Positions 1 to 8,378 of a stretch of DNA of 64,000 nt are shown in pieces. Below the pieces are notes generated by a model, which did not search any database, was not told the DNA's origin, and saw only the letters and a program-made list of their open reading frames with translations. The position numbers were made by a program, and so were the translations under genes. Within the stretch, counting starts at the first letter, position 1, and every line of letters starts with the position of its first letter. Source of the stretch: Curvibacter sp. PD_MW3 (GTDB lineage Bacteria > Pseudomonadota > Gammaproteobacteria > Burkholderiales > Burkholderiaceae_C); contig NSIV01000001.1 in the NCBI GenBank assembly GCA_002633085.1, positions 806,001 through 870,000 of the forward strand. The letters are read 5' to 3'.

Positions 1-585
1 GCGCGAACCGTAGGCGGTACCCCAGCCCCAGACTTCAGCACCCTTGCCACGCTGCAGCACACGGTTGCGGAAGATGTCGGCCACCATGTCGCCGTCACCG
101 GCGAGCAGGGCCTTGGTCGAACACATTTCAGCGCAGGCCGGCAACTTGCCTTCGGCCAGGCGGTTGCGACCGTATTTCTCGAACTCGGCCTCGCTGCCAT
201 TGGCTTCCGGGCCACCGGCGCAGAAGGTGCACTTGTCCATCTTGCCGCGCACACCAAAGGTGCCCTGCGAGGGGAACTGTGGGGCGCCGAACGGGCAGGC
301 GTAGGAGCAGTAGCCGCAGCCGATGCAGATGTCCTTGTCGTGCAGCACCACGCCTTCGTCGGTGCGGTAGAAACAATTCACCGGGCAAACCGCCATGCAG
401 GGTGCGTCGCTGCAGTGCATGCAGGCCACCGAGATGGATTTTTCGCCGGGAACACCGTCGTTCAACGTGACCACGCGGCGGCGGTTCACACCCCACGGCA
501 CTTCGTGCTCGTTCTTGCAGGCCGTGACGCAGCCGTTGCACTCGATACAGCGCTCGGAGTCACAAACAAATTTCATACGTGCCAT
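1..585 (-). CDS. fdhB: Formate dehydrogenase beta (iron-sulfur) subunit, 3' end cut by window edge
   Basis: Electron-transfer subunit of the exported formate dehydrogenase; it should carry electrons from the alpha subunit towards a membrane cytochrome b. The visible part reads MARMKFVCDSERCIEC and has ferredoxin-type cysteine clusters at C13/C16/C19/C23, C55/C58/C63/C67 and C87/C90/C93/C97, followed by further cysteines (CTFC). This is the FdnH/HybA/DmsB-type 4Fe-4S protein layout. The start is ATG at 585, with an AAGGAG ribosome site about 7 bases upstream; an in-frame ATG three codons later is less well placed. The gene lies 12 bases downstream of the alpha-subunit stop, so the two are one operon. 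The C-terminus, where a membrane anchor could be, lies outside the window, as would a gamma subunit gene. Confidence 0.9.
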   Translation of the reverse strand, partial: MARMKFVCDSERCIECNGCVTACKNEHEVPWGVNRRRVVTLNDGVPGEKSISVACMHCSDAPCMAVCPVNCFYRTDEGVVLHDKDICIGCGYCSYACPFGAPQFPSQGTFGVRGKMDKCTFCAGGPEANGSEAEFEKYGRNRLAEGKLPACAEMCSTKALLAGDGDMVADIFRNRVLQRGKGAEVWGWGTAYGSR

Positions 586-597
586 TTGTGTTTCTCC

Positions 598-3555
598 TTA
601 GGCTTTCTCGATATTGCAGATCGTGGTCTTGGTTTCTTGCATCATGGTCACGCTGTCATAGCCATAGGTGGTGGCCGTGTTGACGGCCTCACCACGCACC
701 ACCGGCGCCGCACCCTTGGGGTAGTAGGCCAGCATGTCGGCACCTTGCCACCGACCGGAAAAGTGGAACGGCATCCAGCAGGTGTCGGGGCCGACGCGCT
801 CGGTCACCATGGCCTGCACATTCAGGCGCGCGCCCGTCGGGCTGAGCAGCCAGACACGGTCACCGTTGCGGATGCCGCGGTCAGCGGCCGCCTTCGGGTT
901 GATCTCAACAAAGGCTTCCTGCTGCAACTCGGCCAGCCAGGGGTTGGAACGGGTTTCCTCGCCGCCGCCTTCGTACTCGACCAGACGGCCGGAAGACAGG
1001 ATGAGCGGGAACTTCTCGTGCAGCTTGTCGGCGATGTTCTTCTGCTGCACCGTCTTGTACAGGGTGGGCAGGCGCCAGAAGGCCTTCTTGTCGTCGTGCG
1101 TCGGGTACTTGGCCATGAGTTCGGGCTTGGTACCGTAGAGCGGCTCGCGGTGCTGCGGCACCGGATCGGGGAAGTTCCACACCACCGCACGGGCCTTGGC
1201 ATTGCCAAACGGATGGCAACCATGGTTCTTCATGGTCACACGGATGATGCCGCCCGACGAGTCGGTCTTCCAGTTCTTGCCCTCGGCCGCGGTTTTCTCG
1301 GCATCGGTCAGTTCGTCCCACCAGCCCAGCTTCTTCAGCAACACATGGTCGAACTCCGGATAACCAGTGGTGATGTCGGCGCCCAGCGAATACGAGCCGT
1401 CCTCAGCCAGCAGGCTCTTGCCTTCGCGCTCGACACCGAAGTTGGCGCGGAAGTTGCCGCCGCCGTCCATCACGTGCTTTGAGGTGTCGTACAGGTTGGG
1501 CGAACCCGGGTGCTTGAGTTCCGGCGTGCCGTAGCAGGGCCAGGGCAGGCCGAAGTAGTCACCGGTGAAGTCGTAGCCGGTTTCCTTGTCTTTGCCACCC
1601 TTGGCCTTGAGGGTCTTCACGTCGAACAAGTGCATGTTCTTCATGTGCGCCTTCAGGCGCTCCGGGCTCTGGCCGGTGTAGCCAATGGTCCAGACCGACT
1701 TGTTGATCTCACGCAGGATGTCTTCCGGCATGGGCTCGTCCATGCCCTTGACCTTCTGCATCTTGTAGTTCTTGGACAACTCTTTGGCGAAGCCGAGTTT
1801 TTCAGCGAACTGATGCATGATCATGTGATCGCTGCGGCTTTCCCACAGCGGCTCGATGACTTTCTCGCGCCACTGGAGCGAGCGGTTGGAGGCGGTACAG
1901 GAACCGCTGGTCTCGAACTGCGTGGCCGCCGGCAGCAGGTAGACCGCGCGGTTCGGGTTCAGGTCTTCCGGCTTACCCGGCATGGCAGCCATGGCGGCGG
2001 TAGCCGACGGATAGGGATCCACCACCACCAGCAGGTCCAGCTTGTCCATGGCGCGCTTCATCTCCAGACCGCGGGTCTGCGAGTTCGGCGCATGGCCCCA
2101 GTAGAAGACGCCGCGCAGGTTGGAATCCTGGTCGATCAGCTCGTTCTTCTCCAGCACACCGTCGATCCAGCGTGAGACGGTGATACCGTTCTTGCCCATC
2201 ATCGCCGGCGATGCGTAACGGCCCTTGATCCATTCGAAGTCGACGCCCCAGGCCTTGGCGAAATGCTTCCAGGAACCTTCGGCCAAGCCGTAGTAACCCG
2301 GCAGCGAGTCAGGGTTGGGGCCGACGTCGGTCGCGCCCTGCACGTTGTCGTGGCCACGGAAGATGTTGGTACCGCCGCCGGACTTGCCGACGTTGCCCAG
2401 CGCCAACTGCAAAATGCAGGAAGCACGCACCATGGCATTGCCGATGGTGTGCTGGGTCTGGCCCATGCACCAGACGATGGTGCCTGGGCGGCTGTCGTTC
2501 AACATCTTGGCGACCTTGAACATCTGCTCTTCCTTGACGCCGCAGGCCTCTTCGACCTTCTCGGGCGTCCACTTGGCGAGCACGTCTTCCTTAACCTTGT
2601 CCATGCCGTAGACACGGTCGTTGATGTACTTCTTGTCTTCCCAGCCGTTCTTGAAGATGTGGTACAGAAGACCGAACAGGAAAGGAATGTCGGTGCCGGA
2701 GCGGATACGCACGTACTCGTCGGCCTTGGCCGCAGTGCGGGTGAAGCGCGGATCGACCACGATCATCTTGCAGCCGGTTTCCTTGGCATGCAGCATGTGC
2801 AACAGGCTCACCGGGTGCGCTTCGGCCGCGTTGGAGCCGATGTACAGGGCGACCTTGCTGTTCTGCATGTCGTTGTACGAGTTGGTCATGGCGCCATAAC
2901 CCCAGGTATTGGCCACACCGGCCACCGTGGTGGAGTGGCAAATACGAGCCTGGTGGTCGCAGTTGTTGGAGCCCCAGAAGCTGACGAACTTGCGCAGCAG
3001 GTAAGCCTGCTCGTTGTTGTGCTTGGATGAGCCAATGAAGTACACGCTGTCCGGACCACTGGCCTTGCGCAACTCCATCATCTTGGCGCTGATCTCATTG
3101 AGCGCCTGGTCCCAGCCGATGCGCTCGTACTTGCCGTTGATCAGCTTCATCGGGTAGCGCAGACGGAACTCGCCGTGACCGTGCTCGCGCAAGGCCGCAC
3201 CCTTGGCGCAATGGGCGCCGAGGTTGATCGGGGAGTCGAACACCGCCTCCTGGCGCACCCAGACACCGTTTTCGACCACGGCATCCACCGCGCAACCCAC
3301 CGAGCAGTGCGTGCAGACAGTGCGTTTAACTTCGATCTTGCCGTCGCCGACCGCCACACCCTGGGCGGCATGCGCCTTCTTCACCAGTGTGAGCTGCGAA
3401 GCCGCCATACCGACGCCCAGGCCGAGGCCGGAGCGGCGCAGGAAAGCACGACGGTCCATGGTCGGCAGGGCCTGGGCCAGTCCGCGACGCAGACTGTGAA
3501 CGAAGGGCGACCGGGCGGCCGTGTCGGCGGCCGTGGATTTTTTGGTCAATAGCAT
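598..3555 (-). CDS. fdhA: Formate dehydrogenase alpha subunit, molybdopterin, Tat-exported, Cys-type
   Basis: Catalytic subunit oxidising formate to CO2 at a bis-MGD molybdenum or tungsten centre. Numbered from the ATG at 3555 (985 residues), a twin-arginine motif (DRRAFLRR) and hydrophobic stretch near residues 34-62 mark Tat export. A 4Fe-4S site follows (C81, C84, C88, C116). The metal ligand is C206 in ARICHSTTV, the place where E. coli FdnG has selenocysteine, so no UGA recoding is needed. Length and full-length similarity fit the FdnG/FdoG family. The ATG at 3555 has a GGAG ribosome site 6 bases upstream; an in-frame TTG at 3567 overlaps that site and is less likely. The order is small Tat protein, alpha, beta, with a sigma54-type promoter upstream. 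Confidence 0.95.
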   Translation of the reverse strand: MLLTKKSTAADTAARSPFVHSLRRGLAQALPTMDRRAFLRRSGLGLGVGMAASQLTLVKKAHAAQGVAVGDGKIEVKRTVCTHCSVGCAVDAVVENGVWVRQEAVFDSPINLGAHCAKGAALREHGHGEFRLRYPMKLINGKYERIGWDQALNEISAKMMELRKASGPDSVYFIGSSKHNNEQAYLLRKFVSFWGSNNCDHQARICHSTTVAGVANTWGYGAMTNSYNDMQNSKVALYIGSNAAEAHPVSLLHMLHAKETGCKMIVVDPRFTRTAAKADEYVRIRSGTDIPFLFGLLYHIFKNGWEDKKYINDRVYGMDKVKEDVLAKWTPEKVEEACGVKEEQMFKVAKMLNDSRPGTIVWCMGQTQHTIGNAMVRASCILQLALGNVGKSGGGTNIFRGHDNVQGATDVGPNPDSLPGYYGLAEGSWKHFAKAWGVDFEWIKGRYASPAMMGKNGITVSRWIDGVLEKNELIDQDSNLRGVFYWGHAPNSQTRGLEMKRAMDKLDLLVVVDPYPSATAAMAAMPGKPEDLNPNRAVYLLPAATQFETSGSCTASNRSLQWREKVIEPLWESRSDHMIMHQFAEKLGFAKELSKNYKMQKVKGMDEPMPEDILREINKSVWTIGYTGQSPERLKAHMKNMHLFDVKTLKAKGGKDKETGYDFTGDYFGLPWPCYGTPELKHPGSPNLYDTSKHVMDGGGNFRANFGVEREGKSLLAEDGSYSLGADITTGYPEFDHVLLKKLGWWDELTDAEKTAAEGKNWKTDSSGGIIRVTMKNHGCHPFGNAKARAVVWNFPDPVPQHREPLYGTKPELMAKYPTHDDKKAFWRLPTLYKTVQQKNIADKLHEKFPLILSSGRLVEYEGGGEETRSNPWLAELQQEAFVEINPKAAADRGIRNGDRVWLLSPTGARLNVQAMVTERVGPDTCWMPFHFSGRWQGADMLAYYPKGAAPVVRGEAVNTATTYGYDSVTMMQETKTTICNIEKA

Positions 3556-3576
3556 GGAACTCTCCAACGATCGGCG

Positions 3577-3783
3577 TTAAATGAGGGTCGTCTTGTAATA
3601 GCGCTTGACGTGCTCGGTCAGGCTGTAGCCGCCACCTTTGGTCGGGGCGACCTTGGGTTCTTGTCCAGCCGGTACGACCGGCTGCACGACCGGCATCAGA
3701 CTGGCGACCGTGGCCACTGCGCCAACGGTGCCGGCGCCCGCAAACAGGGTGCGCCGCGACAATTTGCCCGGGGATTGACTCAT
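3577..3783 (-). CDS. Small twin-arginine protein of the formate dehydrogenase operon
   Basis: A 68-residue protein with a Tat-type leader (SRRTLFAGAG followed by a hydrophobic segment) and a short basic C-terminus (HVKRYYKTTLI). It matches the family of small formate-dehydrogenase-region Tat proteins usually found directly before the alpha subunit gene. Its biochemical role is not established; involvement in assembly or export of the alpha subunit is inferred from position. It is the first gene of the leftward fdh operon, ends 21 bases before the alpha-subunit start, and begins at ATG 3783 behind a GGAG-containing ribosome site. Confidence 0.85.
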   Translation of the reverse strand: MSQSPGKLSRRTLFAGAGTVGAVATVASLMPVVQPVVPAGQEPKVAPTKGGGYSLTEHVKRYYKTTLI

Positions 3784-3899
3784 GTTGTGTCTCCTGAAAA
3801 TTTCTGCCTAGGAACAGAAATGCATATCAAAGCTCGTGCGAATGTATCAACCCCAGACTGTTTCAGCAAGTCAAAACAATTTGAGGAACAAGAAGCGCC

Positions 3900-3915
3900 T
3901 GCAAGGTCCGAGCCG
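3900..3915 (-). promoter_or_regulatory. Sigma54 (-24/-12) promoter for the fdh operon
   Basis: Read on the minus strand this is CGGCTCGGACCTTGCA. Consensus is TGGCACG-N4-TTGCW; here it is cGGCtCG-gacc-TTGCA. The invariant GG and GC are exactly 10 bases apart. Transcription would start near 3888 and run into the small Tat gene at 3783. The divergent neighbour is an NtrC-family activator carrying the sigma54-contact motif GAFTGA, which makes the match much more credible. Confidence 0.75.
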
Positions 3916-3983
3916 GCGCTGACACGTCTTGAAATATTCTTGTGAATCGATCCAAATCACCGTCACATGGAGCGCTCTAGAGA

Positions 3984-3996
3984 AATCAATGACTTG
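3984..3996 (+). promoter_or_regulatory. Candidate IHF binding site
   Basis: AATCAATGACTTG matches the IHF consensus WATCAANNNNTTR at every defined position. It lies between the sigma54 promoter and the TGTCGCA repeat cluster, where a DNA bend would bring an enhancer-bound activator to the polymerase. Confidence 0.55.
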
Positions 3997-4038
3997 CATC
4001 AATGCTGCGGCGCAATACACAACAGGATGACGTCAATC

Positions 4039-4086
4039 TGTCGCACATTTCAAGACAAGTTGTCGCAAACAACCCTGCTTGTCGCA
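4039..4086. promoter_or_regulatory. Candidate enhancer: three TGTCGCA direct repeats
   Basis: TGTCGCA occurs at 4039-4045, 4061-4067 and 4080-4086, spaced 22 and 19 bases (about two helical turns). The middle copy is part of the palindrome GACAA-G-TTGTC (4054-4064). The cluster is about 170 bases upstream of the predicted fdh start, a typical distance for NtrC-type upstream activating sites. Binding by the adjacent regulator is inferred. Confidence 0.5.
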
Positions 4087-4203
4087 TCGTTCGCCGGCAA
4101 CCCAAGCTTAGGAACGATGTTGCATAGGCGCGAAAAACCTCATTACCCGACTAAATGACTCAGGTGCATCGATAGAATTCATCATCAACCCGCATCGCCT
4201 ACC

Positions 4204-5601
4204 GTGACTCACCCATCCACTTTCCCTGCACATGGCAAGACCACCGAGGGCTGGCCGTTCTGGTCCGTTCTGGTGGTCGACGACGAACCCGGCATGCGCA
4301 ACTTCCTGGTCAAGACACTGACCCCGCGTTGCCAGTCCGTGCTGGAGGCCAGTAGTGCCGAAGAGGGTGCCGCGCTGCTGCGCAACCACCATGTCGACCT
4401 CATCATCCTGGACATTGCCCTGCCCGGACTGAACGGCGTGGCCTGGCTCAAGGAATTGCGCGACCAGGGCTTCTCGGGGCAGGTGATCCTGATCACCGCC
4501 TTTGCCGACCTGGACACCGCCATCGAGGCCCTGCGCGCTGGCGCCTCCGACTTCATCCTCAAGCCCTTTCGTGTGCCGCAAATCCTCAATGCGGTCCAGC
4601 ACTGCCATGAGTCTGCCCGGCTGGCACGTGAGAACTTTGTGTTGCGTCACACCCTCTCCAGCAACCAGTATTCCAGCAACGGGCTGGTAGGACACTCCTC
4701 CGCCATCACCCAGTTGGCGCAAACCCTGCGGCGCGTGGCCGCCGTCAACAGCACCGTGCTGCTGCAAGGCGAATCGGGCACCGGCAAGGAGCTGGTGGCG
4801 CGGGCGTTGCACGCACAGAGCCCACGTGCTCAAGGCCCGTTCGTGCCGGTCAATTGCGCCTCCATGTCGCCTGAGCTGATCGAGCGCGAACTCTTCGGCC
4901 ATGCCAAGGGCGCCTTCACCGGTGCCACCAAGGCCCGTGACGGGCTGTTCTACTACGCCCAGGGCGGCACCTTGTTCCTGGATGAGGTGGCCGAATTGCC
5001 GCTGGCGTTGCAGGCCACGCTGCTGCGCGCGCTTGAAGACCTGAAGATTCGCCCCTTGGGCAGCGAGCAGTTGCTGCCGGTGGATGTCCGCATCATCGCC
5101 GCCACCAATCGTGCCTTGCAAGAAGAAGTGGCCGCCGGGCGCTTCCGCAAAGACTTGTATTACCGGTTGCAGGTGGTGGAAATCACACTGCCACCGCTGC
5201 GCGAACACAAGGAAGACATACCGGACCTGGTGCAGCACTTTATGACCCAGCTCACCCCCGCCCTGGGTGCGAGCCCGCTGGAGATCACCTCCGCCGAGAT
5301 GGCCTACCTGCTGCAGTACGACTGGCCTGGTAATGCGCGCGAACTGCGCAACCTGATCGAGCGCTCCCTCATTCTGGGTTCGCTCAACGTCTCGGCGCTT
5401 TACTCGATGGACAAGCCTGGGGCCGCAACAACTGGCCATCACGCCACGTCACCCGCTACGACCGATCTGCACACGCTGGAGAAGCAACACATCCGCACCA
5501 TCCTCGATTCGGTGCAAGGTGACAAGACCCAGGCTGCCCAGTTACTGGGCATCTCACGCCGTACGCTGGAGCGCCGCTGCGCCGAGTGGGCCTTGTCGTG
5601 A
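4204..5601 (+). CDS. NtrC-family sigma54-dependent response regulator
   Basis: Phosphorylation-controlled activator of sigma54 promoters. Receiver domain at residues 21-135 has the acidic pair D26/D27, phospho-acceptor D70, T98 and K120. The AAA+ domain has Walker A GESGTGKE (189-196), the sigma54-contact loop GAFTGA (236-241) and Walker B (TLFLDE, 256-261). A Fis-type helix-turn-helix ends the protein (about 425-465, with TQAAQLLGISRRTLERR). All signature residues are intact. The predicted start is GTG at 4204; there is no good Shine-Dalgarno, and the next in-frame ATG (M31) would remove the start of the receiver. It overlaps the kinase gene by four bases (GTGA). Position and the promoter architecture opposite suggest it activates the fdh operon, but the signal sensed is unknown. 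Confidence 0.9.
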   Translation: MTHPSTFPAHGKTTEGWPFWSVLVVDDEPGMRNFLVKTLTPRCQSVLEASSAEEGAALLRNHHVDLIILDIALPGLNGVAWLKELRDQGFSGQVILITAFADLDTAIEALRAGASDFILKPFRVPQILNAVQHCHESARLARENFVLRHTLSSNQYSSNGLVGHSSAITQLAQTLRRVAAVNSTVLLQGESGTGKELVARALHAQSPRAQGPFVPVNCASMSPELIERELFGHAKGAFTGATKARDGLFYYAQGGTLFLDEVAELPLALQATLLRALEDLKIRPLGSEQLLPVDVRIIAATNRALQEEVAAGRFRKDLYYRLQVVEITLPPLREHKEDIPDLVQHFMTQLTPALGASPLEITSAEMAYLLQYDWPGNARELRNLIERSLILGSLNVSALYSMDKPGAATTGHHATSPATTDLHTLEKQHIRTILDSVQGDKTQAAQLLGISRRTLERRCAEWALS

Positions 5602-7691
5602 AGCCTGCTGCCGCGTTGCTGGCTTGGCGGACACCGCACTGGATCAGCAGCTCGATCCGCAACAAACTGCTGGCCATGGCGCTGCTGCCACTGCTGGTGG
5701 TGCTGCCGCTGCTGGTCGCAGCGCTCGTCATCTGGGGCAACGCCGCCTACGACCGGCTGCTCATCACCAAGGTGCGCAGCGATCTGGCCGTGGCACGCGG
5801 CTACTTCGAGCAAGTGCTGGGGGAAGTGGGCTCGGGAACGCAAGGTGTCGGCGCGTCCTATGCCTTGTACCAGGCACTGACCCGCCATGACCTGCCGGCC
5901 TTGCAAGGACTGCTGGCACGCGAACGCACCCGTCTTGGCTTCGACTTCATCAACCTCTATCAGCCCGACGGCCACCTGATCACGGCGGACTGGATCACCG
6001 CGCAAACAGCGCGCGACGCTGCCGTCATCAGCCCGGTCGCAGGCACCGGCCAAGCCAGCCTGGCCCGACTTGAGGCGAATGAACTGCTGGCACTGGCGCC
6101 CCATCTGGCCGAGCGCCTGCACATCCCGCTGATCGCGACCCGCGGTGCAGTACCCACGACACGCAGCATTGAAGATCGTGCCCTGGTCATGCTATCCACC
6201 ACGCCGGTCTATGGACCGGACGGCAACATCCAGGCGCTGTTGCGCGGCGGTGTACTGCTCAACCAGAACCTGCCGTTGATCGACTACATCAACCGCATCG
6301 TCTACCCAGACGGCTCACTCCCCTTTGACAGCCATGGCACGGCCACGCTGTTCATGGACGATGTGCGCATCACCACCAACGTGCGGCTGTTCCAGGACCA
6401 ACGTGCCATCGGTACCCGCGTGTCGCAGGTGGTGCGCAATGCGGTGCTGGACCATGGTGAAACCTGGCTCGACCGCGCCTTCGTGGTGAACGACTGGTAT
6501 GTCTCGGCCTACGAGCCCCTGCTCGACGGACGCGGCGAGCGCGTCGGCATGTTGTATGTGGGCTACCTGGAGCAGCCATTTCGCTACGTCAAATACGGCA
6601 TGCTGGCGCTGATCGTCGGCATTTTCCTGGTCGTCATGGTGTTGGCGGCGCTGTTCTCGGTGCGCTGGGCACGCAGCATCTTCCGGCCACTGGAACAGAT
6701 GAACCAGACCATGCAGCGCGTTGAAGACGGTGACGCCAGCGCGCGCGTCGGCCCGGTCGCGGCACGCGACGAGATCGGCGCCCTGGCCAGCCACTTCGAC
6801 CAGTTGCTTGATGTCATTGACGACAAGACGCGTGCCTTGCAGCGCTGGGCCGACGAACTCGACGCCAAGGTGATCGAGCGCACGCGCGAACTGGCACAAA
6901 GCAATGCTTCGCTGCAGCAGGCACAGCAGCAGCTCGTCAAGTCGGAAAAACTGGCGGCCATCGGCCAGCTCACCGCCAGCGTGGCGCACGAGATCAATAA
7001 CCCGATCGCCGTGATCCAGGGCAATCTCGACCTGATGCGCGAAACCTTGGGCTCGCAAGCCGCCCCGGTGAAGGCCGAGCTGCAGTTGCTGGACCAGCAG
7101 ATTGACCGCATGCGGCTGATCGTCACCCAACTGTTGCAGTACGCACGCCCGACCGAATACGCCGGTTACGTCGAAGCCGTGGACGTGAACCGCGCATTGG
7201 AGGATTCGCTCGTGCTGGTGGCTCACCTTCTGGCACACACCCACATCGACGTCGAGCGCGATCTGCAGGCCACGGCATGGGCCGGCATCAACCGTCAGGA
7301 GTTGCAGCAGGTGGTGATCAACCTGCTGATCAATGCCATTCAGGCCATGCCCGGAGGCGGCCGGCTGCGGCTGCGCACACGCAATCGCAACGAGCTCGTC
7401 ACCGATGGCCGTGCCGGCGTGCTGATCGAGATCAGCGATACCGGACCGGGCCTGAGCCCGAAGGTGCGCGAGCGCCTGTTCCGTCCCTTCTTCACCACCA
7501 AGAACGATGGTAACGGCCTGGGCCTGTGGATCAGCGTGGGGCTGGTGGAGCGTTATGGCGGCAGCATCGAAGGCCTGAACCGCGAAGAACTCGGCGATAG
7601 TGTGCAAGGCGCCACCTTCCGCGTCTGGCTGCTGAGCGAGCCGCTGTCACCTGAAACGCCTGCGGCCAGCATGGAGCCTCGCCGCGCCTGA
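5598..7691 (+). CDS. Membrane sensor histidine kinase (Cache-type sensor, HAMP)
   Basis: Partner kinase of the preceding regulator. Numbered from GTG 5598 (697 residues), a first membrane helix lies near residues 25-45, then a periplasmic domain of about 270 residues resembling single-Cache sensors, a second helix near 335-357, a HAMP domain, a Gln-rich coiled coil, the dimerisation/phosphorylation box with H464 (SVAHEINNP), and an ATPase domain with N, G1 and G2 boxes (DTGPGLSP, GNGLGLWIS). GTG at 5598 gives a GTGA overlap with the regulator stop, implying translational coupling; an in-frame GTG at 5586 is possible. The large periplasmic domain suggests detection of a small molecule, possibly a carboxylate, but nothing in the sequence identifies it. 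The gene converges with the chaperone gene with only 14 bases between stops. Confidence 0.9.
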   Translation: MKPAAALLAWRTPHWISSSIRNKLLAMALLPLLVVLPLLVAALVIWGNAAYDRLLITKVRSDLAVARGYFEQVLGEVGSGTQGVGASYALYQALTRHDLPALQGLLARERTRLGFDFINLYQPDGHLITADWITAQTARDAAVISPVAGTGQASLARLEANELLALAPHLAERLHIPLIATRGAVPTTRSIEDRALVMLSTTPVYGPDGNIQALLRGGVLLNQNLPLIDYINRIVYPDGSLPFDSHGTATLFMDDVRITTNVRLFQDQRAIGTRVSQVVRNAVLDHGETWLDRAFVVNDWYVSAYEPLLDGRGERVGMLYVGYLEQPFRYVKYGMLALIVGIFLVVMVLAALFSVRWARSIFRPLEQMNQTMQRVEDGDASARVGPVAARDEIGALASHFDQLLDVIDDKTRALQRWADELDAKVIERTRELAQSNASLQQAQQQLVKSEKLAAIGQLTASVAHEINNPIAVIQGNLDLMRETLGSQAAPVKAELQLLDQQIDRMRLIVTQLLQYARPTEYAGYVEAVDVNRALEDSLVLVAHLLAHTHIDVERDLQATAWAGINRQELQQVVINLLINAIQAMPGGGRLRLRTRNRNELVTDGRAGVLIEISDTGPGLSPKVRERLFRPFFTTKNDGNGLGLWISVGLVERYGGSIEGLNREELGDSVQGATFRVWLLSEPLSPETPAASMEPRRA

Positions 7692-7705
7692 ACGCTTTCT
7701 GCGGC

Positions 7706-8344
7706 TCAAGCCAGCATGTCGAAGCCCTGCATTTCCACGCTGAAGAACGCACGCGTGAATTCAGCCAGAGCAGCATAAAAACGCGCCTTGGGATGCTGGG
7801 CGAGGGCATCACACAGCGGGTTGATCCAGGGTTGCAGGTGCTCGGCGAAGAACTCGCGCTGACGCGTGAGATTTGCCACCGCCACGTCATCGCCTGCGAT
7901 CAGGTAACGCATCACCTCGCACAGGTAGGCGATGTGGTCTTCGGTTTCTGGCATCGTCTCATCGCGCGCCAAACCAAGTGCAGCCAAGGTGTCGCGCAGC
8001 TTGGCCAGCGGCTTTTCATTCAGGAAGCCACTCAGGTAGTGAGAACCAAACAGGTAGACCTCGGGTTTGCCCACGCCGCCGAAAAGGGCGTCGTATTCCT
8101 GGCGGATGGCGGTGTCATCAAGCGCGCGGGCAGCCGCCACCAGACCACGCCAGGGCTCTTCCAGAAAACCGCCGGCCGCCGGCGCTTCCGTTGCCGCCAC
8201 GCGCAATTGGGCCAGCAGCTCCGGCGCCGCTGGCGCGTAGTACAGCATGGCCAGCAGGCCATAAAGCTCGGCGCGCGCGGTTTCCTCGTCAAGCGTCGAG
8301 CTCGTCGCCAGCACAGCAGGGTTGGAATCAGAGGGGATAGTCAT
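7706..8344 (-). CDS. TorD/DmsD-family molybdoenzyme chaperone
   Basis: Cytoplasmic all-helical chaperone family that binds Tat leaders and apo-molybdoenzymes before export. The 212-residue protein shows the family features: EYDALFGG...PEVYLFGSHY and DHIAYLCEVMRYLI near the middle. It is the last gene of the leftward maturation operon (DUF3305, DUF3306, polyferredoxin, this gene; 34-base gap to the polyferredoxin). The likely client is the Tat-exported formate dehydrogenase at 598-3555, which otherwise has no chaperone in the window. Client identity is inferred from location. Confidence 0.85.
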   Translation of the reverse strand: MTIPSDSNPAVLATSSTLDEETARAELYGLLAMLYYAPAAPELLAQLRVAATEAPAAGGFLEEPWRGLVAAARALDDTAIRQEYDALFGGVGKPEVYLFGSHYLSGFLNEKPLAKLRDTLAALGLARDETMPETEDHIAYLCEVMRYLIAGDDVAVANLTRQREFFAEHLQPWINPLCDALAQHPKARFYAALAEFTRAFFSVEMQGFDMLA

Positions 8345-8378
8345 GGGCAGATTTCGTCGGGATACAAGTGCACAGCAA

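Larger units (their letters stand above)
3784..4203. promoter_or_regulatory. Divergent control region between fdh operon and its two-component system
   Basis: This 420-base gap has no gene. It holds, from the fdh side, a roughly 100-base leader, a sigma54-type -24/-12 element (3900-3915), an IHF consensus match (3984-3996) and three TGTCGCA direct repeats (4039-4086) flanking a GACAA-G-TTGTC palindrome (4054-4064). Its AT content is visibly higher than that of the flanking genes. I cannot pick out a sigma70 promoter for the rightward regulator gene with confidence. Confidence 0.75.

Noticed and set aside
598..3567. Possible selenocysteine (UGA) in the exported formate dehydrogenase
   Set aside because: The metal-ligand position is an ordinary Cys codon (C206) and the frame is open throughout, so no SECIS element is needed.
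4108..5442. Long open frame on the minus strand (444 codons) opposite the response regulator
   Set aside because: It mirrors a clear NtrC-family gene, its product has no recognisable domain and is rich in Gln, His and Arg as expected for an antisense frame in GC-rich DNA.
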